Part shown: positions 1 through 7,616 of the stretch, one piece after another
How the letters are laid out: each line of letters begins with the position of its first letter
How positions within the stretch are numbered: position 1 is the stretch's first letter
Assembly: GCA_029561455.1 (NCBI GenBank)
Contig: JAKQIY010000053.1
Span: forward strand, 1-50,602
Reading direction: 5' to 3'
Source of the DNA: a bacterium
GTDB lineage: Bacteria > Zhuqueibacterota > Zhuqueibacteria > Residuimicrobiales > Krinioviventaceae
DNA length: 50,602 nt
The notes under the pieces: generated by a model
What the model was told of the DNA's origin: nothing
The model's input: the letters and a program-made list of their open reading frames with translations, nothing else
Databases searched by the model: none
Program-made: the position numbers and the translations under genes

Positions 1-108
1 ACTGCAAAATGCAAAAGAACAAAGGATAAAAATTAATATTGAACGCTTTAAGAACACAAACCAACATCAAAAATCAAACGCAGCATGAAACCCTAAACTA
101 TAATTTTT

Positions 109-894
109 TCAAATGAAAACTTTTTGTCTGAAACAATTAGCCATTCCTAAATTTGATGCTTGAAATTGCATGTCAGTTTCTGGTTCTTTTACAATTAGTT
201 GTAAAGTTCTATAGAAATTCCATGGATCATATAAGTTTAGATCAACCGAGAATTCCTCTTCTGTTCTATTTAATTGTTTTGCACTTTCTTTTTGAAGAAT
301 ACTTATAAATTCCTTCATAATCTCTCGTCCATCTTCATCCTTGACAGAAAAAAGCAGATCATCTCGTATCTTATGTATTTTATTTTTAAATATATCAGAT
401 TTAAAAAAACTTTCTCCAGTCTCTTCATTAATAATCTCTTCTTTTTGAAACAGTTTATTTATTTCAAGGAGAATTCGGCCAATTAGTGACCAACGATTAG
501 ATGGGAGATAATCTAAAATTTGCCTATCTATACCAAGATATGCTGATGAATATGCCTGTCTATTTTCATTTGTGATATAGTTATTACTTAAATTTAAGCC
601 GCTTTTTACACTTCCTCTATTGTCAACCCATTCCTCAGCTAGCTCAAGATATTTATCATTATCAAAGTATAGTCTTATTTTTATTTTATTATCCAATTCC
701 CCTAAATAGTGATCCTGTTCAATTGTTGAGTTAAAAGAGGGATAAATTGGGCCTAATGGCCAATTGATAGCATCAAATATATTACTTTTTCCAACACTAT
801 TGCCACCAATGAACACATTTATTTTATCGGATACTTTAATATCAATATGCGATATGCTTTTAAAATTTTCAATTATTATTCTTGTTATCTTCAT
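109..894 (-). pseudogene. Truncated AAA-family (OLD/RecF-like) ATPase, N-terminal part only
   Basis: The protein opens with the usual start of SMC/RecF/OLD-like ATPases (a hydrophobic strand, then NFKS) and has a Walker A P-loop, GGNSVGKS, at about residues 30-37. The family normally runs 400-600 residues with a signature motif, Walker B and a switch His in the second half. Here the reading frame ends at residue 261, just after a QASNLG segment that normally precedes the signature region, and the last ten residues look unrelated. Walker B is absent, and positions 1-108 hold no continuation. Base composition is far more AT-rich than the core genes to the right. I read it as a broken gene, perhaps from a defence or mobile island. 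A natural short variant is less likely. Confidence 0.7.
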
Positions 895-1274
895 TTAATC
901 TTATTTTTTATCTAACAAATTATTAATTTTCACGATATTATATAAATCTAATATCTATATATAGAAAGAGGCCAATATTTTGAATAATATAGTTAGTTTT
1001 TTTATTAATAAATATTATTTAAAATTTTCCTCATAAAAAAACTTAACTTTAATATTTTATCTCGGTAATAATCCGTTCCAATAATATTAGTTTTGATGGT
1101 ATAATCGGTCTCTCCTATAAAACAGTAAACTTTTTTATCCTCACTCTACATCATATAGTATACAAGAAAAATCCCACATCTACCCAAGCATAATAAACCA
1201 TATCGTATATTGTAAAAATAATCAAATTTTACGGAAACATGCAAGCAAAATTTTCATTTTCCCGTAAAAACTAT
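895..1274. other. AT-rich intergenic stretch, no gene seen
   Basis: Very AT-rich DNA upstream of the truncated ATPase. No open frame with a recognisable protein and no tRNA-like fold was seen. It should hold the promoter of the ATPase, but no convincing -35/-10 pair was picked out. Composition changes abruptly at its right edge. Confidence 0.5.
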
Positions 1275-1480
1275 CCCTAAACCAGCCCAGCGCCTTGCCG
1301 CCCGGCAGTAGAGACGCGCCCAACACACCGCCCACCCCACGGCGCAGTTATTACAGCAGTTTAGTTCCTTCGGGCCAAAGTGGGAGAGAAACAGGCAAGT
1401 TCACAGCCAGCCGGCAAGTCCGGAGAGGCGCTGCACAGGGTTTTGCAACAATGCACAATTTTAAGGGGGAGGGAAGCGGC
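1275..1480. other. GC-rich island of unknown nature
   Basis: About 200 bp of strikingly GC-rich sequence lies between AT-rich flanks. An open frame on the plus strand crosses it (from 1295) but its translation is rich in Pro, Arg, Ser and Gly and matches nothing I recognise. A CC-TTCG-GG tetraloop hairpin sits near 1366 and complementary GCGCC/GGCGC blocks occur. It may be a repeat element, a remnant of a mobile element or a structured RNA. The sequence alone does not decide. Confidence 0.35.
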
Positions 1481-1576
1481 GATGTTCATAAAAGCAGTCC
1501 GGTATTGACGAAAATATCGGTGTTTATAGTATTGTTCTTTCAGCGAATTCCGGCAGGATACTGGTGGGTATATATT

Positions 1577-1867
1577 CTAGCCAATCGTCAAGTTTACGCG
1601 TTTTCCAAAACCAAGCTCCACAATACGATATAATGTCGATAATTGTATATCGCTGTGTCCATTTTCTATCCGGGAAATAAAACTTTTTCTTGTCCCTGTT
1701 TTTTTAGCGAGGTCTTCCTGGGTCATATTGGCTTCTTTTCGGGCATTCCTTAAAATCTCTCCAATCGCAAAAGCTTTGGCTTTAATCTCAAAATCTGTTC
1801 GCTTTGGTGTACCAATTTTACCGTATCTTTTGTCCAAGTGTTCTTCAAATGTGGTATTATCTTCCAT
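1577..1867 (-). CDS. XRE-family HTH antitoxin of a HigBA-type module
   Basis: A 96-residue protein if it starts at the ATG at 1867. A TTG in the same frame at 1876 would add three residues. The C-terminal two thirds is a helix-turn-helix of the Cro/C1 type: the segment from NMTQEDLA through FISRIENG to STLYRIVE is the classic five-helix pattern. It lies directly downstream of a RelE/HigB-like toxin gene, five bases after that gene's stop, in the toxin-first order of higBA operons. The family neutralises the toxin and represses its own promoter. Family membership is clear; the neutralising role is inferred from gene order. Confidence 0.85.
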   Translation of the reverse strand: MEDNTTFEEHLDKRYGKIGTPKRTDFEIKAKAFAIGEILRNARKEANMTQEDLAKKTGTRKSFISRIENGHSDIQLSTLYRIVELGFGKRVNLTIG

Positions 1868-1872
1868 GTGTA

Positions 1873-2220
1873 TCAATCTTTCTTTTTATGTTCAAAATAT
1901 TCTTTCCTGATATGCATTGCTTTCTCAAGCTCTTTTGCAGGCGTTTTTTGCGTCTTTTTTTGCAAGCCGTTAAACAAGACTATAATGTTTCCTTCATCAA
2001 AACAACAAAATATTCTGTAAATATTACTTTCATACTCGACTCGTATTTCATACAATCCTTTTCTTCCTGTTACCGGTTGTAGGAATTTTTTTGGAATACT
2101 TTCAGCAACAGAAACGAGATACAAAACATAATCAATTTTCTCTTTTGTTCTTTCCGACAGAGTATCATAAAATTCTGTAAAATATTTTTTAAAGAATATT
2201 ATTTGTCGTTTTTTATTCAT
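1873..2220 (-). CDS. RelE/HigB-like toxin (phage Gp49-like)
   Basis: A 115-residue protein with the small RelE/ParE-fold pattern of Gp49/HigB-like toxins: an N-terminal helical hairpin, then the strands GLYEIRVEYESNIYRIFCC and NIIVLFNGLQKKTQKTP and a final helix. The YEIR, YRIF and LxNGLQKKTQKTP elements are typical of the family, which usually cleaves ribosome-associated mRNA. It is the first gene of a two-gene minus-strand operon with the HTH antitoxin. No clear Shine-Dalgarno sequence precedes the ATG. Length is normal for the family, so the module looks intact although it sits beside a broken ATPase gene. Confidence 0.87.
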   Translation of the reverse strand: MNKKRQIIFFKKYFTEFYDTLSERTKEKIDYVLYLVSVAESIPKKFLQPVTGRKGLYEIRVEYESNIYRIFCCFDEGNIIVLFNGLQKKTQKTPAKELEKAMHIRKEYFEHKKKD

Positions 2221-2339
2221 AATAAAAGTTAACTAATAATGGAACAAAAGTCAAGATTATGTTTTGCAATTTAACCCGCTTCCAGATTTCCAGCCGGGTA
2301 TCCTTGCCGTCCTGAGCCGGCGGAGAATTGTCGATGTTT

Positions 2340-2433
2340 CTAGTCCCGCCTTCAGGCTGGCTTTCAAGAACCGGCTAAAGCCGGGACTACAAACGTGCTA
2401 TTGGCTCGTAGTACCGCCTTCAGGCGGTCTTTA
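2340..2433. repeat. REP-like palindromic repeat, two related units
   Basis: Two units related as direct repeats: 2340-2364 and 2409-2433 both read close to TAGTnCCGCCTTCAGGC followed by a CTTT tail. The first extends into an imperfect long hairpin closed by TAGTCCCG at 2341 and CGGGACTA ending at 2389. The second centres on a palindrome, ACCGCCT-TC-AGGCGGT, at 2412-2427. Such paired palindromes resemble REP/RAYT elements, which often occur in many intergenic copies. No transposase lies nearby. The rest of 2221-2611 shows no supportable gene. Confidence 0.6.
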
Positions 2434-2611
2434 ACACCTTGGAACGACAATAGCTCATTCTTTCACCGCCCCGATCATTTGCAACGTACTGATAAGCAGA
2501 CAGGCGCGGATTTTATTGATGACCGGCCGCGCCGATTTCTCAACCTGGTGATAACGCTTTGAACGGATAATTGTTCCGATAACAACCTGCTGCCGGCGCT
2601 TGCGATTGCCA

Positions 2612-3061
2612 TTATTCAATGCTCTTGCCGCTGATCTCATCAATATCGATGCGAATGAGCAGAGCCGCGGCAACGGATTGGGGATTGTATTCATACGGCC
2701 CCGCTATATAATGGCTCATCAGTATATCAAACACCTGCTGCTTTTCATCATCGTCGCTAATGAATGTTGCCCGGCCATGCCCGGTAACGCTTTGCCCCCT
2801 GACAGTCCAGTTGCAGGCTTTTTCCCCGCTCACCAGTTGACAGTCCCCGGTGATACAAAATCCCACCCGGTTATCCTTGCGTAACAGTTCCAGCTTTTTG
2901 CCATGCAAACCGGTATGCAGGTACAGCGCATTATCGGTATAGCCAAAGTTCATGGGGATAATATACGGCGCTTTTTCCGTATTGATAGCCAAAAAACAGG
3001 TCGGCGCGCTGTTCATCACTTGTTCTATTTCCTGCCGGTCCAGTATTCTTTTTTTGGACAT
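2612..3061 (-). CDS. Flavin-binding pyridoxamine 5'-phosphate oxidase-fold protein (NimA-like)
   Basis: A 149-residue split-beta-barrel protein. The line runs from an N-terminal helix (DRQEIEQVMNSAP) through IPMNFGYTDNALYLHTG, which in this family contributes to FMN binding, to KLELLRKDNRVGFCITGD. This is the pattern of the pyridoxamine-phosphate-oxidase-related, nitroimidazole-resistance-like family. These are small FMN-dependent reductases or oxidases whose substrates are mostly unknown. The start is supported by an AAAGGATGA sequence about 8 bases upstream. It appears monocistronic. The 370 bp downstream hold only the REP-like repeat. Confidence 0.8.
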   Translation of the reverse strand: MSKKRILDRQEIEQVMNSAPTCFLAINTEKAPYIIPMNFGYTDNALYLHTGLHGKKLELLRKDNRVGFCITGDCQLVSGEKACNWTVRGQSVTGHGRATFISDDDEKQQVFDILMSHYIAGPYEYNPQSVAAALLIRIDIDEISGKSIE

Positions 3062-3218
3062 TTTTTTATCATCCTTTGCTTTTTTAAAATATTATCTTAT
3101 ATTACCACATCCGGGATGCAGGGAACGCCTTTTGATCAGTTAAAAAGCCCCGGAAAGCTAAACGCAAACCACGTGATTAATATAAAACATTTTGCCAACA
3201 ATAAAAAGGGTAACTGCG

Positions 3219-3758
3219 ATGAACAGAAAGGATTTTATCAGCCGGATCATAAAACTGGGCGTCATTCCCGCATTTTTGCTGACCCGGATCAAGACCGGCG
3301 CGGCGCAAAATGAAGAAACTGCTGAAAGCAGCGCCACTCAGCAGAAATTTACCGGACAGTGGCTGGTTTCGTTGCTGAATAACATGAACAACAAATTGCA
3401 GGAACAGGATAAAGTGAAATTACTGGAAGCCTGCGGGCGCGATTGCGCGCGTAACGGCGCTGTGCAAATGGCGCAGGCCAACAAGGGGAATGTGCAGGGT
3501 TTGATCGACAAACTGGCGGAATTTTTGGGCAAGGAAAATGCCGTTCTGGCCGGCAACAAGGCAACGATCAAATACAGTAAATGCTATTGTCCCAACCTGG
3601 CCAATTTTACCGGAACCATGCCGGGTATGTATTGCAATTGTTCCCGGGGCTGGGTGCTGGAAATGTTTGAAACTGCCGCGCAAAAACCGGTTAAGGTTGA
3701 ACTGGTGAGTTCAATTGTGCGCGGCGCTGATCACTGCGAATTTTCTATTGAAATTTAA
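3219..3758 (+). CDS. Exported cysteine-rich protein, possibly DUF6144 / ATC-hydrolase-like
   Basis: The start is put at ATG 3219 because AAGGG lies 8 bases upstream; the longer frame begins with a TTG in poor context. That gives 179 residues. Residues 1-29 look like a signal peptide or membrane anchor (a charged start, hydrophobic IIKLGVIPAFLLT, then an Ala-rich site). The mature part has spaced cysteines: C-GRDC, then CYC, then CNCSRGW, and a last Cys in DHCEF near the C-terminus. This resembles proteins annotated as L-2-amino-thiazoline-4-carboxylic acid hydrolase-like or DUF6144, which I recall only loosely. The cysteines could bind a metal. The stop overlaps that of the convergent histidine kinase gene. 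Confidence 0.55.
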   Translation: MNRKDFISRIIKLGVIPAFLLTRIKTGAAQNEETAESSATQQKFTGQWLVSLLNNMNNKLQEQDKVKLLEACGRDCARNGAVQMAQANKGNVQGLIDKLAEFLGKENAVLAGNKATIKYSKCYCPNLANFTGTMPGMYCNCSRGWVLEMFETAAQKPVKVELVSSIVRGADHCEFSIEI

Positions 3759-4918
3759 GCGGTTTTGGCAATGGGCAGGCCGATGGTAAAAGTCGTGCCT
3801 GTCCCGACCTGGCTTTCCAGGGTGATATAGCCTTTATGCTGCTCCAGGATGTTCTTGACGATCGGCAGTCCCAATCCTGTGCCTTTACCGGCGGATTTGG
3901 TGGTGAAAAACGGCTCGAAAATTTTAGTCTGTAACTCTTTGGGAATACCGCTGCCATTATCCCTGAATTCTATTTCAAAATTATTTTTATCCTTGCTCAG
4001 GGCCGTGGCCAGTTCCAGCACCCCGCCGGTGGGCATGGCGTGGGCGGCATTGATTTCCAGGTTGCGGATAACCTGTTCCAAAAGATTGCGGTCGCCATAC
4101 ACAGGCTGCGCCGGTTTGTGCAGGTTGGTTTTGATGGTAACATATTTCAGCACGCCGCTCAGGATCAGCGTTTCCGTAGTCTGCTGTAATAGAACATTCA
4201 GGTCTAGCGGTTCCAACTGTGGTTTGGTAGGCCTGCTCAGGGATAACAGATTCTTGCCGTGCACGGCGACTTTTTCCAGGTTGGCAAGTATATATTCGTT
4301 ATATTCTTTAATTCTATCCGGCTTGCCATAGTTTTCCTTGATCAGGCGGGCGTGAATGAGCATGCCGCCCACCAGGTTGTTCAACTCGTGGCCGATGCTG
4401 CCGGCGATGATGCCCAGCGTGGCCTGTTTTTCGGTCTGCACCAACTGGTTGTGGGTCTGTTTTAAATCGGAGATATCTTTATACATGATAGACACCGCTT
4501 CGACTAGATTGTCGTGCGAAAAGATTGGCGCGGCGGAAATGAGCACGTTTTTGGGCGTGCCGTCTTTGCCATAGCGGATCGCCTCAAAACTGCGTATAGA
4601 TTCACCATTTAACAATTTTTGTGATAATTCCACAGCTTCGTGAAAAACATTTTCATGGGCGATCAGTTTATCGATGTCCTGGCCCATTACCTCGGCTTCG
4701 CTATAGCCGAACACATTCACCGCGCCCTTGTTCCAGGATGTGACCTTTTTATCGACATTGATGGAGACAATCGCATCGGCGGCAAATTCGACGATGGAGC
4801 GGTACTGCTGTTCCGATTCCCGCAGATCGCGGATCATTTCCCACACCAGTTCTTCAAGGGTTTTGGAAATTTCCTTGATCTTTTTTTCATATTTTTGAAC
4901 TTTTTCTTTTTGCTTCAT
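3755..4918 (-). CDS. PAS-domain sensor histidine kinase (orphan)
   Basis: 387 residues. An N-terminal coiled coil of about 35 residues is followed by a PAS domain (about 36-150: VEFAADAIVSIN, WNKGAVNVFGYSEAEVMG) and then a HisKA/HATPase core. The phospho-acceptor His is H177 in SIGHELNN, the N box is NLEINAAHAM (about 286-295), the G1 box is DNGSGIP (about 320), the F box FEPFFTT and the G2 box GKGTGLGL. No membrane segment is visible, so the protein should be cytoplasmic and sense an internal signal through PAS. No response regulator gene is adjacent, so the partner is unknown. The stop codon overlaps that of the convergent exported-protein gene, leaving no space for a terminator between them. 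Confidence 0.93.
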   Translation of the reverse strand: MKQKEKVQKYEKKIKEISKTLEELVWEMIRDLRESEQQYRSIVEFAADAIVSINVDKKVTSWNKGAVNVFGYSEAEVMGQDIDKLIAHENVFHEAVELSQKLLNGESIRSFEAIRYGKDGTPKNVLISAAPIFSHDNLVEAVSIMYKDISDLKQTHNQLVQTEKQATLGIIAGSIGHELNNLVGGMLIHARLIKENYGKPDRIKEYNEYILANLEKVAVHGKNLLSLSRPTKPQLEPLDLNVLLQQTTETLILSGVLKYVTIKTNLHKPAQPVYGDRNLLEQVIRNLEINAAHAMPTGGVLELATALSKDKNNFEIEFRDNGSGIPKELQTKIFEPFFTTKSAGKGTGLGLPIVKNILEQHKGYITLESQVGTGTTFTIGLPIAKTA

Positions 4919-5318
4919 ATTATTGTGAATACCCGATTCAGTAATTGCTCAATATTATTCGATCAAAATTGATTATAATAAATTACTATTTTTTTTTCAT
5001 ATTTCAAATGCCATACTGCCTGGCCGGTTTATAATATTATACTTTGTTCTGTTTGATTGTTGCCATAACATGCCGGGAAAGCAGGATAATCCCGGTTTTA
5101 CAATAAATTTTTAATGAATTTTAGGTTACGTACTCTTGCGCGCAATAGATGTACCTGCCGGTACACCTTGAAGTCGATCTGGCATAACAGGATTTCTAGT
5201 AATTAATTAAAAATCAATATTTTAAAAGCAATATATTATAAGGATAAGCTTTTGGCACCAGCCTTGCGATACCTGTATCCAGAAAAACAAACAGTAATTT
5301 ACTAAAGGAGATATGGTC
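4919..5318. other. Divergent promoter region, 400 bp, with a short palindrome
   Basis: Intergenic DNA between the divergent kinase and WXXGXW-protein genes. The only clear structure is a 16-bp inverted repeat, TGTACC-TGCC-GGTACA, at 5150-5165, about 150 bases before the small exported protein's start. It could be an operator, but no regulator is tied to it. Nothing else was recognised. Confidence 0.4.
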
Positions 5319-5630
5319 ATGAAAGCGAATACCTTTACATTGTTTATCGGGGTGTTGTTTTTGCTGGTTCTGGGCAGTTCGGTTTATGCGCGGCCGGTGC
5401 ATGTACACAATGCGCCGCCGGCCAATAAGGTAGTGGTTGTTACTACGCCGAGACCGCATGCCAATGCTGTGTGGGTCAAAGGACACTGGTGCTGGAAGAA
5501 TAATGCTTATCTGTGGAATGATGGCAAGTGGATTGACCCGAAACCGGGTTGTGTTTGGGTGGATGGCCATTGGAAGAACACCCGGCACGGCTGGGAATGG
5601 ATCGAAGGACATTGGCGCAAAGTTAAATAA
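5319..5630 (+). CDS. Small exported WXXGXW-repeat protein
   Basis: The start is taken at ATG 5319 because AAAGGAG at 5304-5310 is 8 bases from it; the ATG at 5313 is only 2 bases away. That gives 103 residues. Residues 1-24 form a signal peptide (charged start, FTLFIGVLFLLVLG, then VYARP). The mature protein has three spaced copies of a Trp-rich unit of the form W-V-K/D-G-H-W (VWVKGHW, VWVDGHW, EWIEGHW) with Trp/Lys/Asn spacers, the YXWXGXW/WXXGXW type seen in many small periplasmic proteins of unknown function. A strong terminator follows at once, so it is transcribed alone. Confidence 0.8.
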   Translation: MKANTFTLFIGVLFLLVLGSSVYARPVHVHNAPPANKVVVVTTPRPHANAVWVKGHWCWKNNAYLWNDGKWIDPKPGCVWVDGHWKNTRHGWEWIEGHWRKVK

Positions 5631-5643
5631 GTTATTATTACTG

Positions 5644-5673
5644 AAAAAGCCGGTTTAGCAACCGGCTTTTTTT
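5644..5673. terminator. Bidirectional rho-independent terminator
   Basis: A perfect 12-bp stem, AAAAAGCCGGTT with AACCGGCTTTTT, has a 4-base loop and T-runs on both strands. It ends the WXXGXW gene (stop at 5630) and can also serve the convergent ROK kinase (stop at 5776). Confidence 0.92.
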
Positions 5674-5775
5674 ATTCATGGATTATATTCTATTATTCAA
5701 TAAGCTATCTTAATGGTGGGTCAATATCCACCTAACGAGCTGAAAACTGACAACTGAAAACTGACAGCTATTAAC

Positions 5776-6759
5776 TTACCCAATCGCCTGCCATGCCAGG
5801 AACGAAGCGCCGAGCACTGCGGAATCGTCTTTTAATTCGGCGGGAACGATCCGCACATTGCGCGAAGCGATTGCAAAGGCATTTTCAACCGCCACCTTGC
5901 CGACAGTTTTCACATACGCATTGCCCAAAGCTTCCACCACGCCGCCGCCGATCACCACCACTTCAGGGTTAAAAATATTCAGCAGGGAAGCGGCAGCGTA
6001 ACCCAGGTAGGTTGCCGAGCGGTCGATAGCCTCTACCACTGCCGGGTCGTTATCCGCATAACTTTTTGCCAATATACTGCTGCTGATCCGGTCGTATTTG
6101 CTTTTGGTCTTTTTAAATATTGTCGTCGATGAAAGATCATTGATCGCCGCTATGCGGATTTGTTTTTCGATGGCAAGCCGGCTGGAAAAGGCTTCCAGGC
6201 AGCCCTTTCTGCCGCAGCCGCAGAGAGGGCCGTTGGGATCAAGGATCATGTGCCCCAGTTCGCCGGCGTTTTCATTAAAACCATGCAGCAGCTTGCCGTC
6301 GATTATTACCCCGCCGCCAATGCCGGTGCCGACAAACAATCCCACCATGTGCTGGGCGCCATGACCGGCGCCGTAAGCATATTCACCCAAAATACCCACA
6401 TTACCGTCGTTATCTACCTTGACCGGTTTTTTCAGGGTTTTTTCCAGCCGGGATTTTAACGGCGCGTCCTTCCAACCGAGGTTGGGGGTTTCTATGATCG
6501 TGCCCTCCACCAGGTTGAGCGGCCCCGGCGAGCCGACGCCAATCGCGCCGATCTCCGCCAGCGTCAAGCCGCAGGACTCGATCGCTTTCATTATACAATC
6601 AAACATCCGGTCAATGACCTGGTTAAAGCCCTCTTCAGCGTTGGTTTTTGCACGGGTTGAACCAAGTATTTTACCTTTTTTATCGATTACTGCCGCGTAA
6701 ATCTTGGTCGCTCCCAAATCTACACCGACGACATATTGATAATTTTGATTATTCTTCAT
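5776..6759 (-). CDS. ROK-family sugar kinase, probably glucokinase
   Basis: 327 residues from ATG 6759. The frame extends further upstream, but the family's conserved start (VGVDLGATKIYAAVID, an ATP phosphate-binding loop) lies just after this Met. The ROK signature and zinc-binding CGCGRKGCLEA motif are present, as are the catalytic Asp in KVDNDGNVG, the sugar-binding ENAGELGH segment, GTGIGGG and a C-terminal VVVIGGGV. These fit a cytoplasmic ATP-dependent hexokinase of the glucokinase type. ROK members also include N-acetylmannosamine and fructose kinases, so the exact sugar is open. It is a lone gene. Glucose phosphorylation would fit an organism degrading xylan and other glycans outside the cell. 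Confidence 0.9.
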   Translation of the reverse strand: MKNNQNYQYVVGVDLGATKIYAAVIDKKGKILGSTRAKTNAEEGFNQVIDRMFDCIMKAIESCGLTLAEIGAIGVGSPGPLNLVEGTIIETPNLGWKDAPLKSRLEKTLKKPVKVDNDGNVGILGEYAYGAGHGAQHMVGLFVGTGIGGGVIIDGKLLHGFNENAGELGHMILDPNGPLCGCGRKGCLEAFSSRLAIEKQIRIAAINDLSSTTIFKKTKSKYDRISSSILAKSYADNDPAVVEAIDRSATYLGYAAASLLNIFNPEVVVIGGGVVEALGNAYVKTVGKVAVENAFAIASRNVRIVPAELKDDSAVLGASFLAWQAIG

Positions 6760-7057
6760 CGCTTGTCCATTTTTTATTAAATCAACAATTAAGCGCTTGT
6801 TTTGTAGAACCTGGCATGTCATAGAACCCATGCCTTACCGGTCTTTCGTTGAATCAATTTTAACAACCGCACCGTTGGTTAAAAGTTATTAAAGAGACCG
6901 GGTTTTTTGCAATATAAAAAAAAATTGTTAAAGACACTAACTTTTTTTTAAGTAAAAAAGGCGGGATATGATTTAAATTCAATATAATCAATTAATTGAT
7001 TGTTGTATGCCAATAATGCTTTTTTATTGATTATTCTTTAATAAATAAAAATTTATC

Positions 7058-7086
7058 TTGACTTTGTAATAAAAGGTCAATATCTT
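7058..7086 (+). promoter_or_regulatory. Probable promoter of the dcw cluster (PmraZ)
   Basis: TTGACT at 7058-7063 is followed after exactly 17 bases by TATCTT at 7081-7086, a good sigma-70-type arrangement. The -10 region read as TATCTTTA also approaches the TAnnTTTG form of Bacteroidetes promoters. Similar TTGACTTT elements occur before the RHH antitoxin gene (35725) and the SPOR lipoprotein gene (42563). It lies just before the MraZ box array. The remaining part of 6760-7057 is AT-rich without other structure. Confidence 0.65.
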
Positions 7087-7095
7087 TATGCGAAT

Positions 7096-7138
7096 TGGTA
7101 TCTTTAGGCATTAAATGGAAATAATTGGCAATAATTGG
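7096..7138 (+). promoter_or_regulatory. MraZ-box operator: five NGG steps at exact 10-bp period
   Basis: TGG trinucleotides at 7096, 7116, 7126 and 7136, with AGG at 7106, fall exactly 10 bases apart. The last three lie in near-identical decamers of the form TGGnnATAAT. MraZ is known to bind tandem TGGGN repeats separated by 5 bases, one per helical turn, upstream of its own gene. The array lies just downstream of the -10 element and 15 bases before mraZ, where bound MraZ would block transcription of the whole cluster. Confidence 0.75.
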
Positions 7139-7152
7139 TTGTTTAAAAGTGT

Positions 7153-7605
7153 ATGCCGGAACTAACAGGTAAAACAAGAGTATCGTTCGACGCTAATGGT
7201 CGGTTAAAATTGCCGAACAAGCTGATCGAAGCCATGCCAGAACAGTGTAGCGACAAGCTGGTTGCAACTCGCGGCATTGAGCATTGCATATCACTTTATA
7301 CATTGCCTGATTGGGACAAATATAAGCAATCAATTAATATGATTCAAGGTTTAAGTGTTGTCGAAAAGTTGAATTTACAGCGCAAGATCATCGGCATCTC
7401 CACAGAGCTGACGATGGACAAGCAAGGCCGCATCACACTACCGGCCAATTTGATAGAATTTGGTCAACTGGAAGGCTGCAATGAAGTTGTAGTGATTGGT
7501 ATTGAGCATGTGATAGAAATCTGGAATCCGGAAGTGTTCAGAATTAATGATGAAACCAACGAGCCTATGGCTCTTGAAGCGTTAAACCGGCGTCCGACTA
7601 TATAA
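7153..7605 (+). CDS. mraZ: Transcriptional regulator MraZ
   Basis: 150 residues with two SpoVT/AbrB-like half-repeats, each carrying the family's DxxGRxxLPxxL motif: DANGRLKLPNKL near residue 13 and DKQGRITLPANL near residue 90. MraZ forms a ring that binds tandem repeats upstream of its own gene and represses the dcw cluster. It is the first gene of the cluster, preceded by a promoter and a fitting operator array. The ribosome-binding site is weak. Only 11 bases separate it from rsmH. Confidence 0.95.
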   Translation: MPELTGKTRVSFDANGRLKLPNKLIEAMPEQCSDKLVATRGIEHCISLYTLPDWDKYKQSINMIQGLSVVEKLNLQRKIIGISTELTMDKQGRITLPANLIEFGQLEGCNEVVVIGIEHVIEIWNPEVFRINDETNEPMALEALNRRPTI

Positions 7606-7616
7606 TTGTATATAAT

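Noticed and set aside
1295-1633. Open frame of 112 codons on the plus strand across the GC-rich island
   Set aside because: No ribosome-binding site, odd composition, no recognisable protein, and its end overlaps the HTH antitoxin gene on the other strand.
2455-2694. Minus-strand frame of 79 codons downstream of the flavin-binding protein
   Set aside because: It overlaps the real gene in another frame, and the non-overlapping part matches nothing I know.
5741-5769. Two tandem copies of a 14-base unit (CTGAAAACTGACAA-like)
   Set aside because: Too short and too few to be more than a local duplication; no CRISPR-like spacing.
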